64,000 nucleotides of DNA from Chiua virens. Taxonomy: Eukaryota > Basidiomycota > Agaricomycetes > Boletales > Boletaceae. The stretch's first letter is position 1. Every line of letters begins with the position of its first letter. Positions 14,470-25,520 of this stretch are shown here, in pieces. Under the pieces are notes generated by a model that was given only the letters and a program-made list of their open reading frames with translations, was not told the origin of the DNA and did not search any database. The DNA is taken from NCBI GenBank assembly GCA_019787685.1, contig JAHNUO010000029.1, forward strand, positions 326,494 through 390,493. Reading direction: 5' to 3'. A program made the position numbers and the translations under genes.

Positions 14470-16888
14470 GGAGGGTCAGAGGGTCAGAGGGTCAGAGGTC
14501 AGATAGTCAGAAATAGACTGGGTCAGAGGGTCAGAGGGTGAGGGTCAGAGGGTCAGAGGGTCAGAGGTCAGAGGTCAGACAGTCAGAGGTCAGAGGTCAG
14601 AGGGTCAGAAGGTCAGAGGGTCAGAGGTCAGAGTTCAGACTGTCAGAGGTCAGAGGGTCAGAGGTCAGATAGTCAGAGATAGACAGGGTCAGAGAGTCAG
14701 AGGGTCAGAGGTCAGATAGTCAGAGATAGACTGGGTCAGAGGGTCAGAGGGTGAGGGTCAGAGGGTCAGAGGTCAGAGATCAGACAGTCAGAGGTCAGAG
14801 GTCTAGACAGGGTCAGAGGGTCAGAGGTCAGAGGTCAGACAGTCAGAGGTCAGAGGTCAGAGGGTCAGAAGGTCAGAGGGTCAGAGGTCAGAGGTCAGAC
14901 TGTCAGAGGTCAGAGGGTCAGAGGTCAGATAGTCAGAGATAGACAGGGTCAGAGGGTCAGAGGTCAGAGGTCAGATAGTCAGAGATAGACTGGGTCAGAG
15001 GGTCGAGGGTCAGAGAGTTAGAGGATCAGAGGTCAGAGGGTCAAAGGTCAGAGGTCAGACAGTCAGAGGGTCAGAGGTCAGAGGTCAGAGGTCAGAGGGT
15101 CAGAGGTCAGAGGTTAGACAGTCAGAGGGTCAGAGGATAGACAGGGTCAGAGGGTCAGAGGTCAGGGGGTCAGAGGTCAGATAGTCAGAGGTAGACAGGA
15201 TCAGAGGGTCAGAGGTTAGAGGTCAGACAATCAGAGGTCAGAGGTTAAGGGTCAGAGGGTCAGAGGGTCAGAGATCAGAGGGTCAGAGGTTAGATAGTCA
15301 GAGATAGACAGGGTCAGAGGATCAGAGGGTCAGAGGTCAGATAGTCAGAGATAGACTGGGTCAGAGGGTCAGAGGTCAGAGGTCAGACAGTCAGAGGGTG
15401 AGAGGTCAGAGGGTCAGATATCAGAGGTTAGAGGGTCAGAGGGTCAGACAGTCAGAAGGTCAGAGGTCAGAGGGTCAGAGGTCAGAGGTCAGATAGTCAG
15501 AGGTCAGAGGGTCAGAGGGTCAGAGGTCAGAGGTCAGACAGTCAGAGGTCAGAGGTCAGATAGTCAGAAGGTCAGAGGTCAGAGGGTCAGAGGGTCAGAG
15601 GTCAGAGGTCAGACAGTCAGAAGGTCAGAGGTCAGAGAGTCAGACAATCAGAGGTCAGAGGTCAGAGGGTCAGAGGGTCAGAGGGTCAGAGGTCAGATAG
15701 TCAGAGATAGACAGGGTCAGAGGGTCAGAGGTCAAATAGTCAGAGATAGACAGGGTCAGAGGGTCAGAGGGTCAGAGGTCAGATAGTCAGAGATAGACAA
15801 GATCAGAGGGTCAGAGGGTCAGAGGTCAGAGGTCAGACAGTCAGAGGTCAGAGGGTCAGAGATCAGAGGGTCAGAGGTCAGAGGTCAGAGGGGCAAAGGT
15901 CAGAGGGTCAGAGGGTCAGAGGTCAGAGGTCAGAGAGTCAGAGGGTCAGAGATCAGTGGGTCAGAGGTCAGAGAGTCAGAGGGTCAGAGGTCAGTGGGTC
16001 AGAGGTCAGATAGTCAGAGGTAGACAGGGTCAGAGGGTCAGAGGTCAGACAATCAGAGGTCAGAGGTTAAGCATCAGAGGGTCAGAGAGTCAGAGGTCGG
16101 ATAGTCAGAGATAGACAGGGTCAGAGGGTCAGAGGTCAGACAGTCAGAAGGTCAGAGGTCAGAGGGTGAGAGGGTGAGAGGTCAGAGGTCAGATGATCAG
16201 AGGTCAGAGGTTAAGGGTCAGAGGGTCAGAGGGTCAGAGGTCAGAGGATCAGAGGTCAGAGGGTCAGAGGTCAGAGGGTCAGAGGTCAGAGGTCAGACAG
16301 TCAGAGGTCAGAGGGTCAGAGGTTAGCTAGTCAGAGATAGACAGGGTCAGAGGGTAAGAGGTCAGAGGTCAGATAGTCAGAGGTCAAAGGGTCAGAGGTC
16401 AGAGGGTCAGAGGTCAGATAGTCAGAGATAGACAGGGTCAGAGGGTCAGAGGGTCAGAGGTTAGATAGTCAGAGATAGACAAGATCAGAGGGTCAGAGGG
16501 TCAGAGGTCAGAGGTCAGACAGTCAGAGGTCAGAGGGTCAGAGGTCAAATAGTCAGAGATAGACAGGGTCAGAGGGTCAGAGGTCAGAGGTCAGAGGTCA
16601 GATAGTCAGAGATAGACAGGGTTAGAGGGTCAGAGGGTCAGAGGTCAGATAGTCAGAGATAGACAGGGTCAGAGGGTCAGAGGTCAGAGGTCAAACAGTC
16701 AGAAGGTCAAAGGTCAGATGGTCAGAGGTCAGAGGTCAGACAGTCAGAAGGTCAGAGGTCAGAGGGTCAGAGGGTCAGAGGTCAGAGAGTCAGAGAGTCA
16801 GAGGTCAGAGGGTCAGAGGTCAGAGGTCAGAGGTCAGATAGTCAGAGATAGACAGGGTCAGAGGGTCAGAGGTCAGAGGTCAGAGGTT
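14470..16888. repeat. 2.4-kb minisatellite of AGAGGTC / AGAGGGTC units
   Basis: A continuous array of 7-bp (AGAGGTC) and 8-bp (AGAGGGTC) units, strongly purine-biased on the plus strand. Variant units recur in phase: GTCAGATAGTCAGAGATAGA followed by CAGGGTC, and GTCAGACAGTCAGAGG, giving a higher-order unit of roughly 50-100 bp that repeats across the block with point changes. Left edge follows CCCTAGATGGA; right edge ends at GAGGTTTGATCAACTG. Open frames inside it (for example 14751-14942) are by-products of the repeat and not genes. Confidence 0.95.
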
Positions 16889-17477
16889 TGATCAACTGAG
16901 TACAAACTACACACAATAAGAGATAATATGACCATTGGCTAATGAGAACGAAGTCTTACATGTAGTGGACACAATATGTGGCAGAATAAATTGAAATAAT
17001 GCCTTTGGACAGCCATAGCATGAGGCATGTTATGATGTGAAAGAATAAAATTAAAAAGAGTTAATGGTTAAGTCCATCACTAGTGGGTCAAAGATAGCAT
17101 CTGCAACATTTATAGAATTTTTTTCTTATGCAACAGTGACAACCACCTCATATACTGAATTCTTCTTTGATGATATAGTTTTATTATCCCACAAGTCTAA
17201 GAACATTGTCATTCATGTAGAACATTGTTAGTCCATCTCTTAGCCTTCATATAAGGGAAATTTACAAGCAGTGAAAAGAAATATGAGACATATTAGGGCA
17301 TGTTGAATTATTTTGCCTGAATAATGTCATTTTAACAGCCAAGGACACAATAATGATGGTGCTATCAATGACCTTATAGAAGAGTATTCACAGTTAAGCT
17401 CCTCCATTTCCCAACCTCATGACAACATGAATATAGGCAGGAAAATAAAGGGCTTTCAATATAATAGTTGCAGCCAC
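16889..17477. other. LTR remnant and unassigned AT-rich DNA
   Basis: Around 16,990-17,090 the sequence GCCTTTGGACAGCC...CATGAGGCATGTTATG matches the inner part of the reversed LTRs at 52,607 and 56,665 (CCTTTGGACAGCCTTGACATGAGGCA), so a truncated minus-oriented LTR of that family lies here. The remainder up to the Harbinger element shows nothing recognisable. Confidence 0.5.
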
Positions 17478-17530
17478 TTAGGCTATTACGTGGCTATTAT
17501 GGGGTTATTATAGGGCAATTAGGGTATCTG
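17478..17530 (+). repeat. Left terminal inverted repeat of the Harbinger element
   Basis: Contains GGCTATTACGTGGCTATTAT then GGGGTTATTATAGGGCAATT; pairs with the right end over about 50 bp with roughly 75-80% identity by eye. Confidence 0.75.
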
Positions 17531-17546
17531 AAAACACATTGATCGA

Positions 17547-19247
17547 ATGTTGAACGAGGAACAGAGTTTGAAAAGAATGCCTGTCAGCTGCCCCCCACCC
17601 AGACACTCTGCTAGGCTTCAAGCAGTCACAAATTCATTGCTCCCCATGTCCGGACGAGGGAGACCAAATCCACTTCAAGAGAAGAGTTCTTTCCTGACTC
17701 CACAAGCTCCCCAGGCATCCAGGAGGGGCAGGAACTCTCCACAAAAGAAGCGAAATGGAAGGGGAGGCAAGGGAGCTGCTGCCACCATCTCAGCTGAGCC
17801 CTCCTTTCCTAAGAACAACCAGCCAAATATTAGCTGGACTGATGACCATACCAACAAGCTTGTAGATTGGATTCTCACTCGACCTGCTAATCGCCACATC
17901 CTTTTTCTTGATTGCACCTCATCCTCCAAGACAACTCTGAATACCACCAAAAGGCCATCTGGAAAAAACAAGAAGGAAGTGGCTGGCGCAATCGCAAAGC
18001 ACATCTTTGAAACAGATGAGGAACACTTGGCTACATATGCATCTGACCCATCAAGATATGTCCTCTCTGTAACCAATCAGCTAGGAGTGTGAGTTTTCTA
18101 GATCCCAGGCTCAACACCCTGATATCACTCAGGCTTCATATGGATTTCTTTCAGCTTGAAGACAAAATACCGTCATTATAAAGAACAATTTCAACAGACA
18201 GGGAATGGTGTAGCACCCCAAGGCTTGGATGAAACTGCAGGGCCATCTAATCTCCTTGGCATGTTTTTCTAATCAGGTTTATCACTGTTGGCTGACCTCT
18301 GTACAGATGATGTTGAATGTGACTTCTCATACTTCAAAGCTCTTGATTCTATCTGGAGTGACATCCCCTCTTTCAACAGCAAGCTCGTCTCCTCCAAGCC
18401 AGGGGTCAACCACACACAAAATCTTTTAGGTGTCCTACAAAGCAAATCTGGTCCCGGCAATCTAGACTCAGGCAGATGAGAATGCAGTAGGAGACCAACA
18501 AGACGACAAAATGCAAGGAGAAAGTGTTGGTGACACTGGTGAGGAGAATATCAAGCACCAACTTGAAGCTGATGAGCCAATGGTGGAAGCAGTAAGACCT
18601 TTTTTATTGCTTCTTAACTCATGTTAATTGTGACATTTTCCAGCACCATGAGCTGTATGCTGGGCCAGCATCGGACTGGGAGCCTGAGGGCTGGGAGTTC
18701 TCCTTTTTCACGCTCAAGGACAAGGGTAAAACACCTGTTCAAGATGGGTGAAGTGCATTTAGGCACAACCCTTATTTGTGTCCACCCAGCTCTGTGGTCT
18801 CCAGCGTGAGCTTCAAGAGCAGTGCTGCCCACTCAAGTCCCACCTCCTCCACAAAGGTGGCATCAGTTTTGAGCAAGAGGACATGCTGTCAATGTTGATT
18901 GATGAGCTAACCAAGGAAACCAAGGAGCTCCAAGACAGTCTTGCTGTCCAATCTGTGCTTCAAATAAATTTTGCCTTATGGAAGCAAGAACTTGACAACC
19001 AAAGGGAGGAGCATCTTCTGAAACAAGCCACTGCTAAAGCCGATTTATGGTAAGAGCAGGAGCTGAGAAAGCTTGATATTGAGCTCAAGCAATCAGAGGA
19101 ACGGGCCTACACATGCCAAATTGAGCTGCTTCGCCTACAAATCCAGCTCTAGCAGGCACAGACCAACACCCACAGCACTTCATCTTTCACCAATGCAACT
19201 GGATCTTCTACTGCCACAACTGGCCCCACAACCGGCCCCACCTAATC
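17547..19247 (+). CDS. SANT/Myb-like partner protein of the Harbinger element
   Basis: In PIF/Harbinger elements a trihelix/SANT-like protein binds the element and helps the transposase enter the nucleus. The first exon from ATG 17547 encodes a basic, Arg/Lys-rich region (RRGRNSPQKKRNGRGG, a likely nuclear signal) and then SWTDDHTNKLVDWILTRPANR, the start of a trihelix-like domain. It splices at about 18089 to LKTKYRHYKEQFQQTG (acceptor near 18155). Next comes ADLCTDDVECDFSYFKALDSIW, the conserved segment after the domain, then an acidic linker and, near 19070-19150, KLDIELKQSEERAYTCQIEL, a coiled coil. Splicing after 18230 is uncertain and a few stops (18476, 19150 region) may be real lesions or introns. 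End coordinate is approximate. Confidence 0.6.
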
Positions 19248-19579
19248 CCTTTGGTTGCAACCTCGTACCTTTGTCTAGTTCATCATTCTTGTAGCCTTGT
19301 CTTGTTCCCCAAAATGGCTCTCACATTTGTTTGTTTGTTCTTTCACATATGTGTATGTGCGTCTCATGTTCTGTATGCAGCATGCGTATGTTTTTTTAAA
19401 TACACTGACTTGGATGTTATAATTTGATATTACCCATTTACAATGACATTTAGGCCATGTAATGTAAACAAGTCCTACATCAGCTCTGCTCGGAACTGTT
19501 GCCCTGGCGATCCATCTGCCACCTGTACTACCACCAGCTCCCCCTCATTCGCAACAGGATTCTGGGGTTCCACCTGTGT

Positions 19580-21007
19580 TCAAACTGACAAAGGTTGCTT
19601 GTCCAACATCTCTTCGAAATGGATAATTATATTATGCAGAATCAGGCAGCATTGGACCCAATGCAATGTGTACATCAAGGTCTCTGGTGACTGGATCCAG
19701 ATCCGCAGGTCACAAAGTGATTGGAAATGCCCTTTAAGGGCTGCAAAAGCATGCTCAACACATACGTGCACCTACCATCATCACAGGATAAGTGTCTGTG
19801 AGCATGTGACTCAGAGATTAGTTCACTAACCTTTGACAGATGATGGTTAAAGATTTTTTGCTCCCGCACCAGTTGTTTTGTCTGCATTGCTTTGAATGGC
19901 ATGACACACCACTTCTTGGAGGGATATGCACTATCAGCCCAAATCCAATGGCCTTCTGGGATCAGCGTCAGATCCTCTGCCATCTGTGTCCCCTGGAATG
20001 TGTACGCATCGTGGACACTCCCAGGATGGCCAAGCCCATAGTTGAGAATCAGTAGATTGTGAGGCATGACAACAACCTATGAAATTTCAACAACAATGTG
20101 GTAACAGGTGTGTTTTGCTTACCTGACAGTTCAGGGAATAATTCTCTTTTCTATTGTAGAATGTCTCACCATAGTACTTTGATGGCTTCTGGAAAAGGTT
20201 GAAAGATGAACTGTCCACTGCAAAAATACTGTGGTTCCAAGCCCTGCATGTCTTCATCTCGACAAATGTCCACGCAAGCTCTGCATCCCAGGAATCTGCC
20301 GGTGGAATGACAATGAAATTGTCATGTTCTGAGAGCAACGCTAGCATGACCCGGTTCATGCAATTGATGACTGATCCCGTGCTGAGACCTGCCCAGTCTG
20401 CAATATATTGGTTTGAACTCAAGTTGTCATAGTGGCCGATGTGAGTCAAAAAGACTGCAAGTTGAATTGCAACTGGTATCTGTGCATGGTTTGATGCTGA
20501 TTTGAATACTGGATTGTTGCTAATCTGATCTAGGATACAATCAAAGACCTCTGGATCCACCTGCACTCTTTGACAAAATAGATGTGGGCGATGATCTGCA
20601 AAGTGATCCAACACAGATAGCTGTAATGCACACATAGGAGGCTTCAGCTTGTCATCCAAAACATGCAAGTGCACAATCTTGTCTTGTAGGGCCTCAATTG
20701 CCCCAAGCAGGTGTGCATACTGTTTATCCCTTTGTTTGGTTGGGTCAATAAACAAGACATTAGACCCGAAATCAGAGTGTATTGGGCTGAGGGAAAGAGG
20801 GGGGAGGGGGGGGAGGATAAGGGCAAGGAAGGGATTGTCAATCTCTGAGTCAGAGCTTCCCAGGATGTTGGCTTGATCCTCCAGGAGTGCCTGAAGTAAG
20901 TTTTCTTTCTTCTTCTTCAGCACATTCAGCCTAATGGTTTGCAGTTTGTTCATGAGCTTGGTGTGCTTGGAGGTACAGGGTGGCATAGTAGTAGCTGGGG
21001 CAGGCAA
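19580..21007 (-). CDS. PIF/Harbinger DDE transposase
   Basis: Catalyses excision and insertion of the element. Three exons splice in frame: 21007-20123, 20076-19831 and 19771-19580, with clear GT-AG borders. The product has a charged N-terminus, a helix-turn-helix-like region (VAIQLAVFLTHIGHYDNLSS...WAGLSTGSVINCMNRVM), then the DDE_Tnp_4 core: IFAVDSSSF (first Asp; most relatives have DGT/DGS), GHPGSVHDAYTF (second Asp), WIWADSAYPSKKW, and KVHVCVEHAFAALKGHFQSL (the Glu). The end, LILHNIIIHFEE, matches the family C-terminus. All three acidic catalytic positions are present and there are no stops, so activity is plausible. It lies convergent to the SANT-like gene within one element. Confidence 0.85.
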
Positions 21008-21260
21008 GAAGGATTGTCTTCAATCATATACATATTTACAGTATTCTCTTCTGAACTGTTCCTTGCTCTAGATTCTGAACTTTGTGCATGCAACTTGAAT
21101 AGTTTCACATGATCAGGAGATTACCAAAAGGGGCAGTCTGGATAGGTACCCTATCCAGACTTCCCCATTTTGGAAAGTACAACATGGATCAATGCAGAGT
21201 CCAGCACATGCTTGGCACTGTTGGACTTGTAAAATTTCTGTCTATTCCATCATTACAAAA

Positions 21261-21310
21261 TAGTCCATTAATAGCCTCATAATAACCTTGTAATAGCAAG
21301 TAATAACCTA
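21261..21310 (-). repeat. Right terminal inverted repeat of the Harbinger element
   Basis: Reads TAGTCCATTAATAGCCTCAT then AATAACCTTGTAATAGCAAG and TAATAACCTA; complement of the left end. It abuts the gypsy protease fragment that begins at 21312. Confidence 0.75.
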
Positions 21311-21311
21311 A

Positions 21312-24300
21312 ATGCCTTGCACTAATGTAGATGGATCCAGAAACTCAGCTGGTGACATCACTCATTGTGCTGAATTAGTGATTGACTTTCAAGGACATAG
21401 AGAAAGAGTGATAGCTGAAGTCACTGATCTAGGCAAGAATCAGGTTATCCTTGGATACACATGGCTTAAGCTATACAATCCTGACATAGACTAGAGCAAA
21501 GGAACAGTAACAATGAGTCATTGCCCTTGGTCATGCAAGACTCTACAGAATAAACCCCCCTTTTCCAGGCATCTTCACAGTCAAGAGAGAGAATCACTAG
21601 CCTACATTCTTAGGCTGAAAACAGATGTTTCTGAGTAGCAAGAAGATCTTAAAACAGAGACACTTGTCCCAAAGGAATATCATAAATATCTCAGCACCTT
21701 CTTCAAGAAAGAATCAGAGTGCATGCCCTCTAGAAAATCATGGGATCATGCTATAGATCTGAAGGATACCTTTGTACCAAAGAAGGGAAGATTAATTCCC
21801 CTCTCCTCTAATGAACAGAAAGAAGTCAGTGATTTCATTGATGATCAACTTCAAAAGGGTTACATTTGCCCATCCAAATCCCCTCAAACATCCCCTGTCT
21901 TCTTTGTACCAAAGAAGGATGGCAAGAAGTGAATGGTTCAAGACTATAGATATCTCAATGAACACACTGTCAAGAATAATTATCCACTCTCCCTGATCTC
22001 CCAGCTTGTTCACAAACTAAAAGGATCTAAGCTGTTCACAAAGATGGACCTTAGATGGATATGAATGGAAAGCTGCCTTTGTCTCCCACAGAGGATCTTT
22101 TGAACCTGTGGTTATGTACTTTGGACTCTGCAAATCCCCAGCAACCTTCCAAACCATGATGAATGACATCTTTGCTGATATGGATGATGCAGTTGTCATT
22201 TATATTGATGACCTCATGATCTTCACCAAGACAGATGACCCTGAAGACCATGATAGGGTTGTTTTGGAAGTATTGAAATGCCTTGAAGAGAATAACCTCT
22301 TTGTCAAACCAGAGAAATGCACTTTCAAAGCCAAACAAGTAGAATTCTTGGGCATGACAATTACACCTGATGGTGTCAAAATGGATGATGACAAGGTTAA
22401 AGCCATACTAGAGTGGCCTACATCTACCAATGTCAAAGGAGTTAGAAGCTTCCTTGGTCTAGTCAATTTCTACAGAAGATTTATCAAGGATTATGCCCAA
22501 GTAGCTTGTCCCTTGAATGATCTAACCAAGAAGGAAACCCCTTTCAAATGGGAAAAGGCTCAACAAGAGTCCTTTGATCAACTGAAACATTGCTTCACTA
22601 TAGCTCCTATCCTTGCCTTTCCAGATAATGACAAGCATTTTCGCTTAGAGACAGATGCTTCAGACTTTGCAACAGGAGCAGTCCTTTCTATTGAACAAGA
22701 TGAAAAATGGCACCCAGTTGCCTTCTTCTCTCATTCAATGTACCCTGAGGAAAGAAACCATCCTAGAGCAGATAAAGAGATGCTCAGTGTCATCAGAAGC
22801 CTAGAACAATGGAGACACTATCTAGAAGGAAACCACCATGAATTTGAGATATGGAATGATCATGCTAACCTTCAATGGTTCATGAAAAGACAAGATCTCA
22901 ATAGGAGACAAGCTAGATGGGCACAATACCTCTCCAGATTCAACTTTAAATGGATTCATAAAGCTGGTACACAAATGGTAAAAGCTGATGCTCTATCTCA
23001 AAGAGAAGATCATGCAGTTGGCATAGAAGATGATAATAAAGGAGTGCTAGTCATTCCACCAGAGCATATTGCAGCCACAACAGTTTATCTCTCCTCAGAT
23101 AATGACATCATTATGACCAAGATCAAAGAAGCCACTTGGAAGATCAAAGAATCTGATGCCATCAAGATCTGTCAAGGAAATGACATATGTGATGAAAGAA
23201 ATGAACTCCTTTATGACAAAAATAGAAAGATCTATATACCAGAAGATCAAAATCTTCGAATGGGGATCATAAGATTACACCACAATACACCAATTGCTGG
23301 ACACCCTGGTATGGACAAGACACTAGATCTTATCAACAGGACATATACTTGGCCTGGAATGAGATCAATGATCAAGGAATATGTCTCTAGATATGATACA
23401 TGTGCTTGCTTCAAGGGATCAAATCAAGCCCCAGCAGGAAAGCTACATCCTCCAGAAATCCCTAACAAACCTTGGGAAGACATCTCAGTCGATTTCACCA
23501 CAGATATCCCACTCTCCAATGGCTATGATAGCATCCTAGTGGTTGTTGATCGCTTCTCAAAGGAAGTAGAACTTATTCCATGCAACAAAACCACTACTGC
23601 ATTGGATACTGCAAGATTGTACCTGCATAATGTATGGAAAGATCATGGCCTGCCAAAAACTATTGTTTCAGACAGAGGACCACAGTTTGCGTCACAGGTA
23701 ATGCAAGACCTGTGCAAAAGACTAGGAATACAGTCTAGGTTATCTACTACATTCTATCCTTAAACTGATGGACAAACAGAGCGCATGAACAGAGATCTAC
23801 AACAATATCTTCGCTTATTCACATCAGATAAGCAAGATAAATGGACAGATTGGCTACCCATTGCTCAGTTCTCCTACAACTCAAAGAGCCAAGCTTCTAC
23901 TCAGAAAGCACCCTTTGAGGTTACTAGATCATATGCTCCTAGAATGGTGTTACGATAGTTCCGGGTAGGACCTAACGTAGCCGCAAAAGCGCCAAGTACC
24001 AAGTGGCTGCGATAACTCAAACAACCACCACTTGATACGTGGTGCGCTGAAGAGTTGAACGAGGGTTTCTGGTCAGCGGATTGCTACCAGAGAGACGAGT
24101 AAAAACTCAGGCGTTGCTGAGAGTTGTCCGGTTGGGAATCTATACCCGAGGGACGGTCGAGGGTCTAGGGGATGGTTGCCCTAGTCGAGTGGTCAAGGGA
24201 CGACGAGAGAAGTCCCTGGTCGAGTGGTCACAGGCTTTGTGGCGAGTGGAGCAGAGATACTCAGCTAGTATTGCGGAGATCAAGACTAGAGTACAGGAGT

Positions 24301-25313
24301 ATCGCTGTGAGGTATTTATACTATGAGAACTGCGCACGGACCAAGTAACTAAAAGGGGGTGGCCAGAAGAGCGGAAGGGTGAAAGGGCCAAAAGGAGTGC
24401 GCAGTAATCAAAAGAGGAAATCGTACGATGCGATAGCAGCGGACGATGACGAAGATGAAATGACAAATGCGAAGCCATCGGATGATGACGAGAAGTGAAT
24501 GAGTAAATGCGATGCCATCGGACGATGACGCGAATAGAAAGACGTAAGCATCCGGGTAACGCCGGTGCTGAGTTTCAAAGGTAAAAGAAGAATGAGTACG
24601 GATGAACGTACGAGGATACCTAGGTATCGAGTGAAGTGAAGTAGTACGAGCAAGACAAAGGAAAGAAATGTAAAAGCCCCAGCTGCTAAAGAGTTAGCCA
24701 AAGAAATGGAGGATACCTTGGAACAGACTAGAACAAACCTAGAACAGGCTCAACAAAGAATGAAACTGCAAGCAGATAAACATAGATCTATTGCACCAGC
24801 CTATTCTATTGGTGATAAAGTCTGGCTCTCCACAGAAAATTTCAGACTCAATAGAGCATCCAAGAAACTTTCAGAGAAATGGTTAGGATCCTATGAAATC
24901 ACAAAACTAGTGGGAAACAATGCTGTCAAGCTCCATCTGCCCAAATCCCTTTGCATTCACCCTGTTATCAATGTCTCTAGAGTCAAGAAATATAAAGAAC
25001 GCTTAGAAGGTCAGATCACCTTTAAGCCAGGACCAGTTCTTGTCACAGAAGACAGAGAAGATGAATATGAAGTGGAGTATGTTGTTGATTCTAGATGGAA
25101 ATCAAATCACCTTGAGTATCTAGTTCATTGGAAAGGCTATGCAGAGGAAGACCGCACTTGGGAACCCAAATCTAATCTAAACAATGCCCCACATATGATC
25201 ACCCAATTCCATAGAAAGCATCCTAATGCTCCTAGATGTCTCAATATGATTGCTAAAGATTTCTACAATCTATTTGCATACTGTGGTCAACCCACCACAC
25301 CTCCTACCTTTTG
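21312..25313 (+). pseudogene. Chromovirus (Ty3/gypsy) pol relic with chromodomain
   Basis: A retrotransposon polyprotein missing gag and the protease start, because the Harbinger border cuts it at 21311. Order of domains is that of Ty3/gypsy: protease C-half (NQVILGYTWLKLYNPDID, 21440); reverse transcriptase (SPVFFVPKKDGKK at 21895, then YIDDLMIFTK at 22200 with the YIDD active site); RNase H (LETDASDFATGAVL at 22650, ADALSQRED end); integrase with HHCC-like zinc region (HHNTPIAGHPGM...CACF) and core SVDFTTDIP, VSDRGPQF; and a C-terminal chromodomain (YEVEYVVDSRWKSNHLEYLV at 25066, then HWKGYAEEDRTWEP), which targets insertion to heterochromatin in this clade. Stops at 21492, 21930, 22063 and 23761, a small gap near 22060 and an LTR inserted at 23948 make it inactive. 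A polypurine tract (25335-25347) and its 3' LTR follow. Confidence 0.9.
23948..24674 (-). mobile_element. Reversed LTR inserted in the chromovirus integrase
   Basis: This 727-bp block begins TGTTACGATAGTTCCGGGTA and is the reverse complement of the LTR at 32206-32924. It interrupts the integrase between RSYAPRM and KAPAAKELAKEM. No internal region accompanies it, so it is a solo LTR. The right end lacks the final CA, and no clear target duplication remains. Confidence 0.85.
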
Positions 25314-25520
25314 ATCACCTGGAAGTTGATCTTTAGAGAGGGAGTAGTGTTACAGTCACACAATATACTATCCTAATCCCTCTATTTTTTCACCTATTTT
25401 TCCATATTTTTTCCTTTGCATTTGAGCTTGCTACAAGCATTCCATTCCTTCCAAGTTTCCGAAATTCCCACACTCTTGGAAACCCCTGAACTGAACACTT
25501 AGTGAACACAAAGTAATATT

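Larger units (their letters stand above)
17478..21310. mobile_element. PIF/Harbinger DNA transposon, two genes
   Basis: A 3.8-kb cut-and-paste transposon. The outer ends are an imperfect inverted repeat of about 50 bp: left 17478-17530 (TTAGGCTATTACGTGGCTAT...) and right 21261-21310, whose complement begins TTAGGTTATTACTTGCTATT. Inside are the two genes typical of the superfamily in convergent orientation: a SANT/Myb-like DNA-binding protein (plus) and a DDE transposase (minus). Harbinger elements duplicate a 3-bp TTA/TAA target; here the edges read TTA on the left and TAA on the right, so the exact border is uncertain by about 3 bp. Both genes look largely intact, so this may be a recently active copy. 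Confidence 0.85.

Noticed and set aside
14751..14942. Arg/Ser/Gln-rich protein in the array
   Set aside because: The frame is open only because the repeat lacks stops in that phase; it has no start context or domain.
14470..16888. CRISPR-like array
   Set aside because: Units are 7-8 bp without spacers and the host is a eukaryote; it is a minisatellite.
17478..17485. TTAGG at the Harbinger ends as an interstitial telomere seed
   Set aside because: A single unit within an inverted repeat; not a tandem tract.
17675..18076. Minus-strand 133-residue frame
   Set aside because: Antisense shadow of the SANT-like exon.
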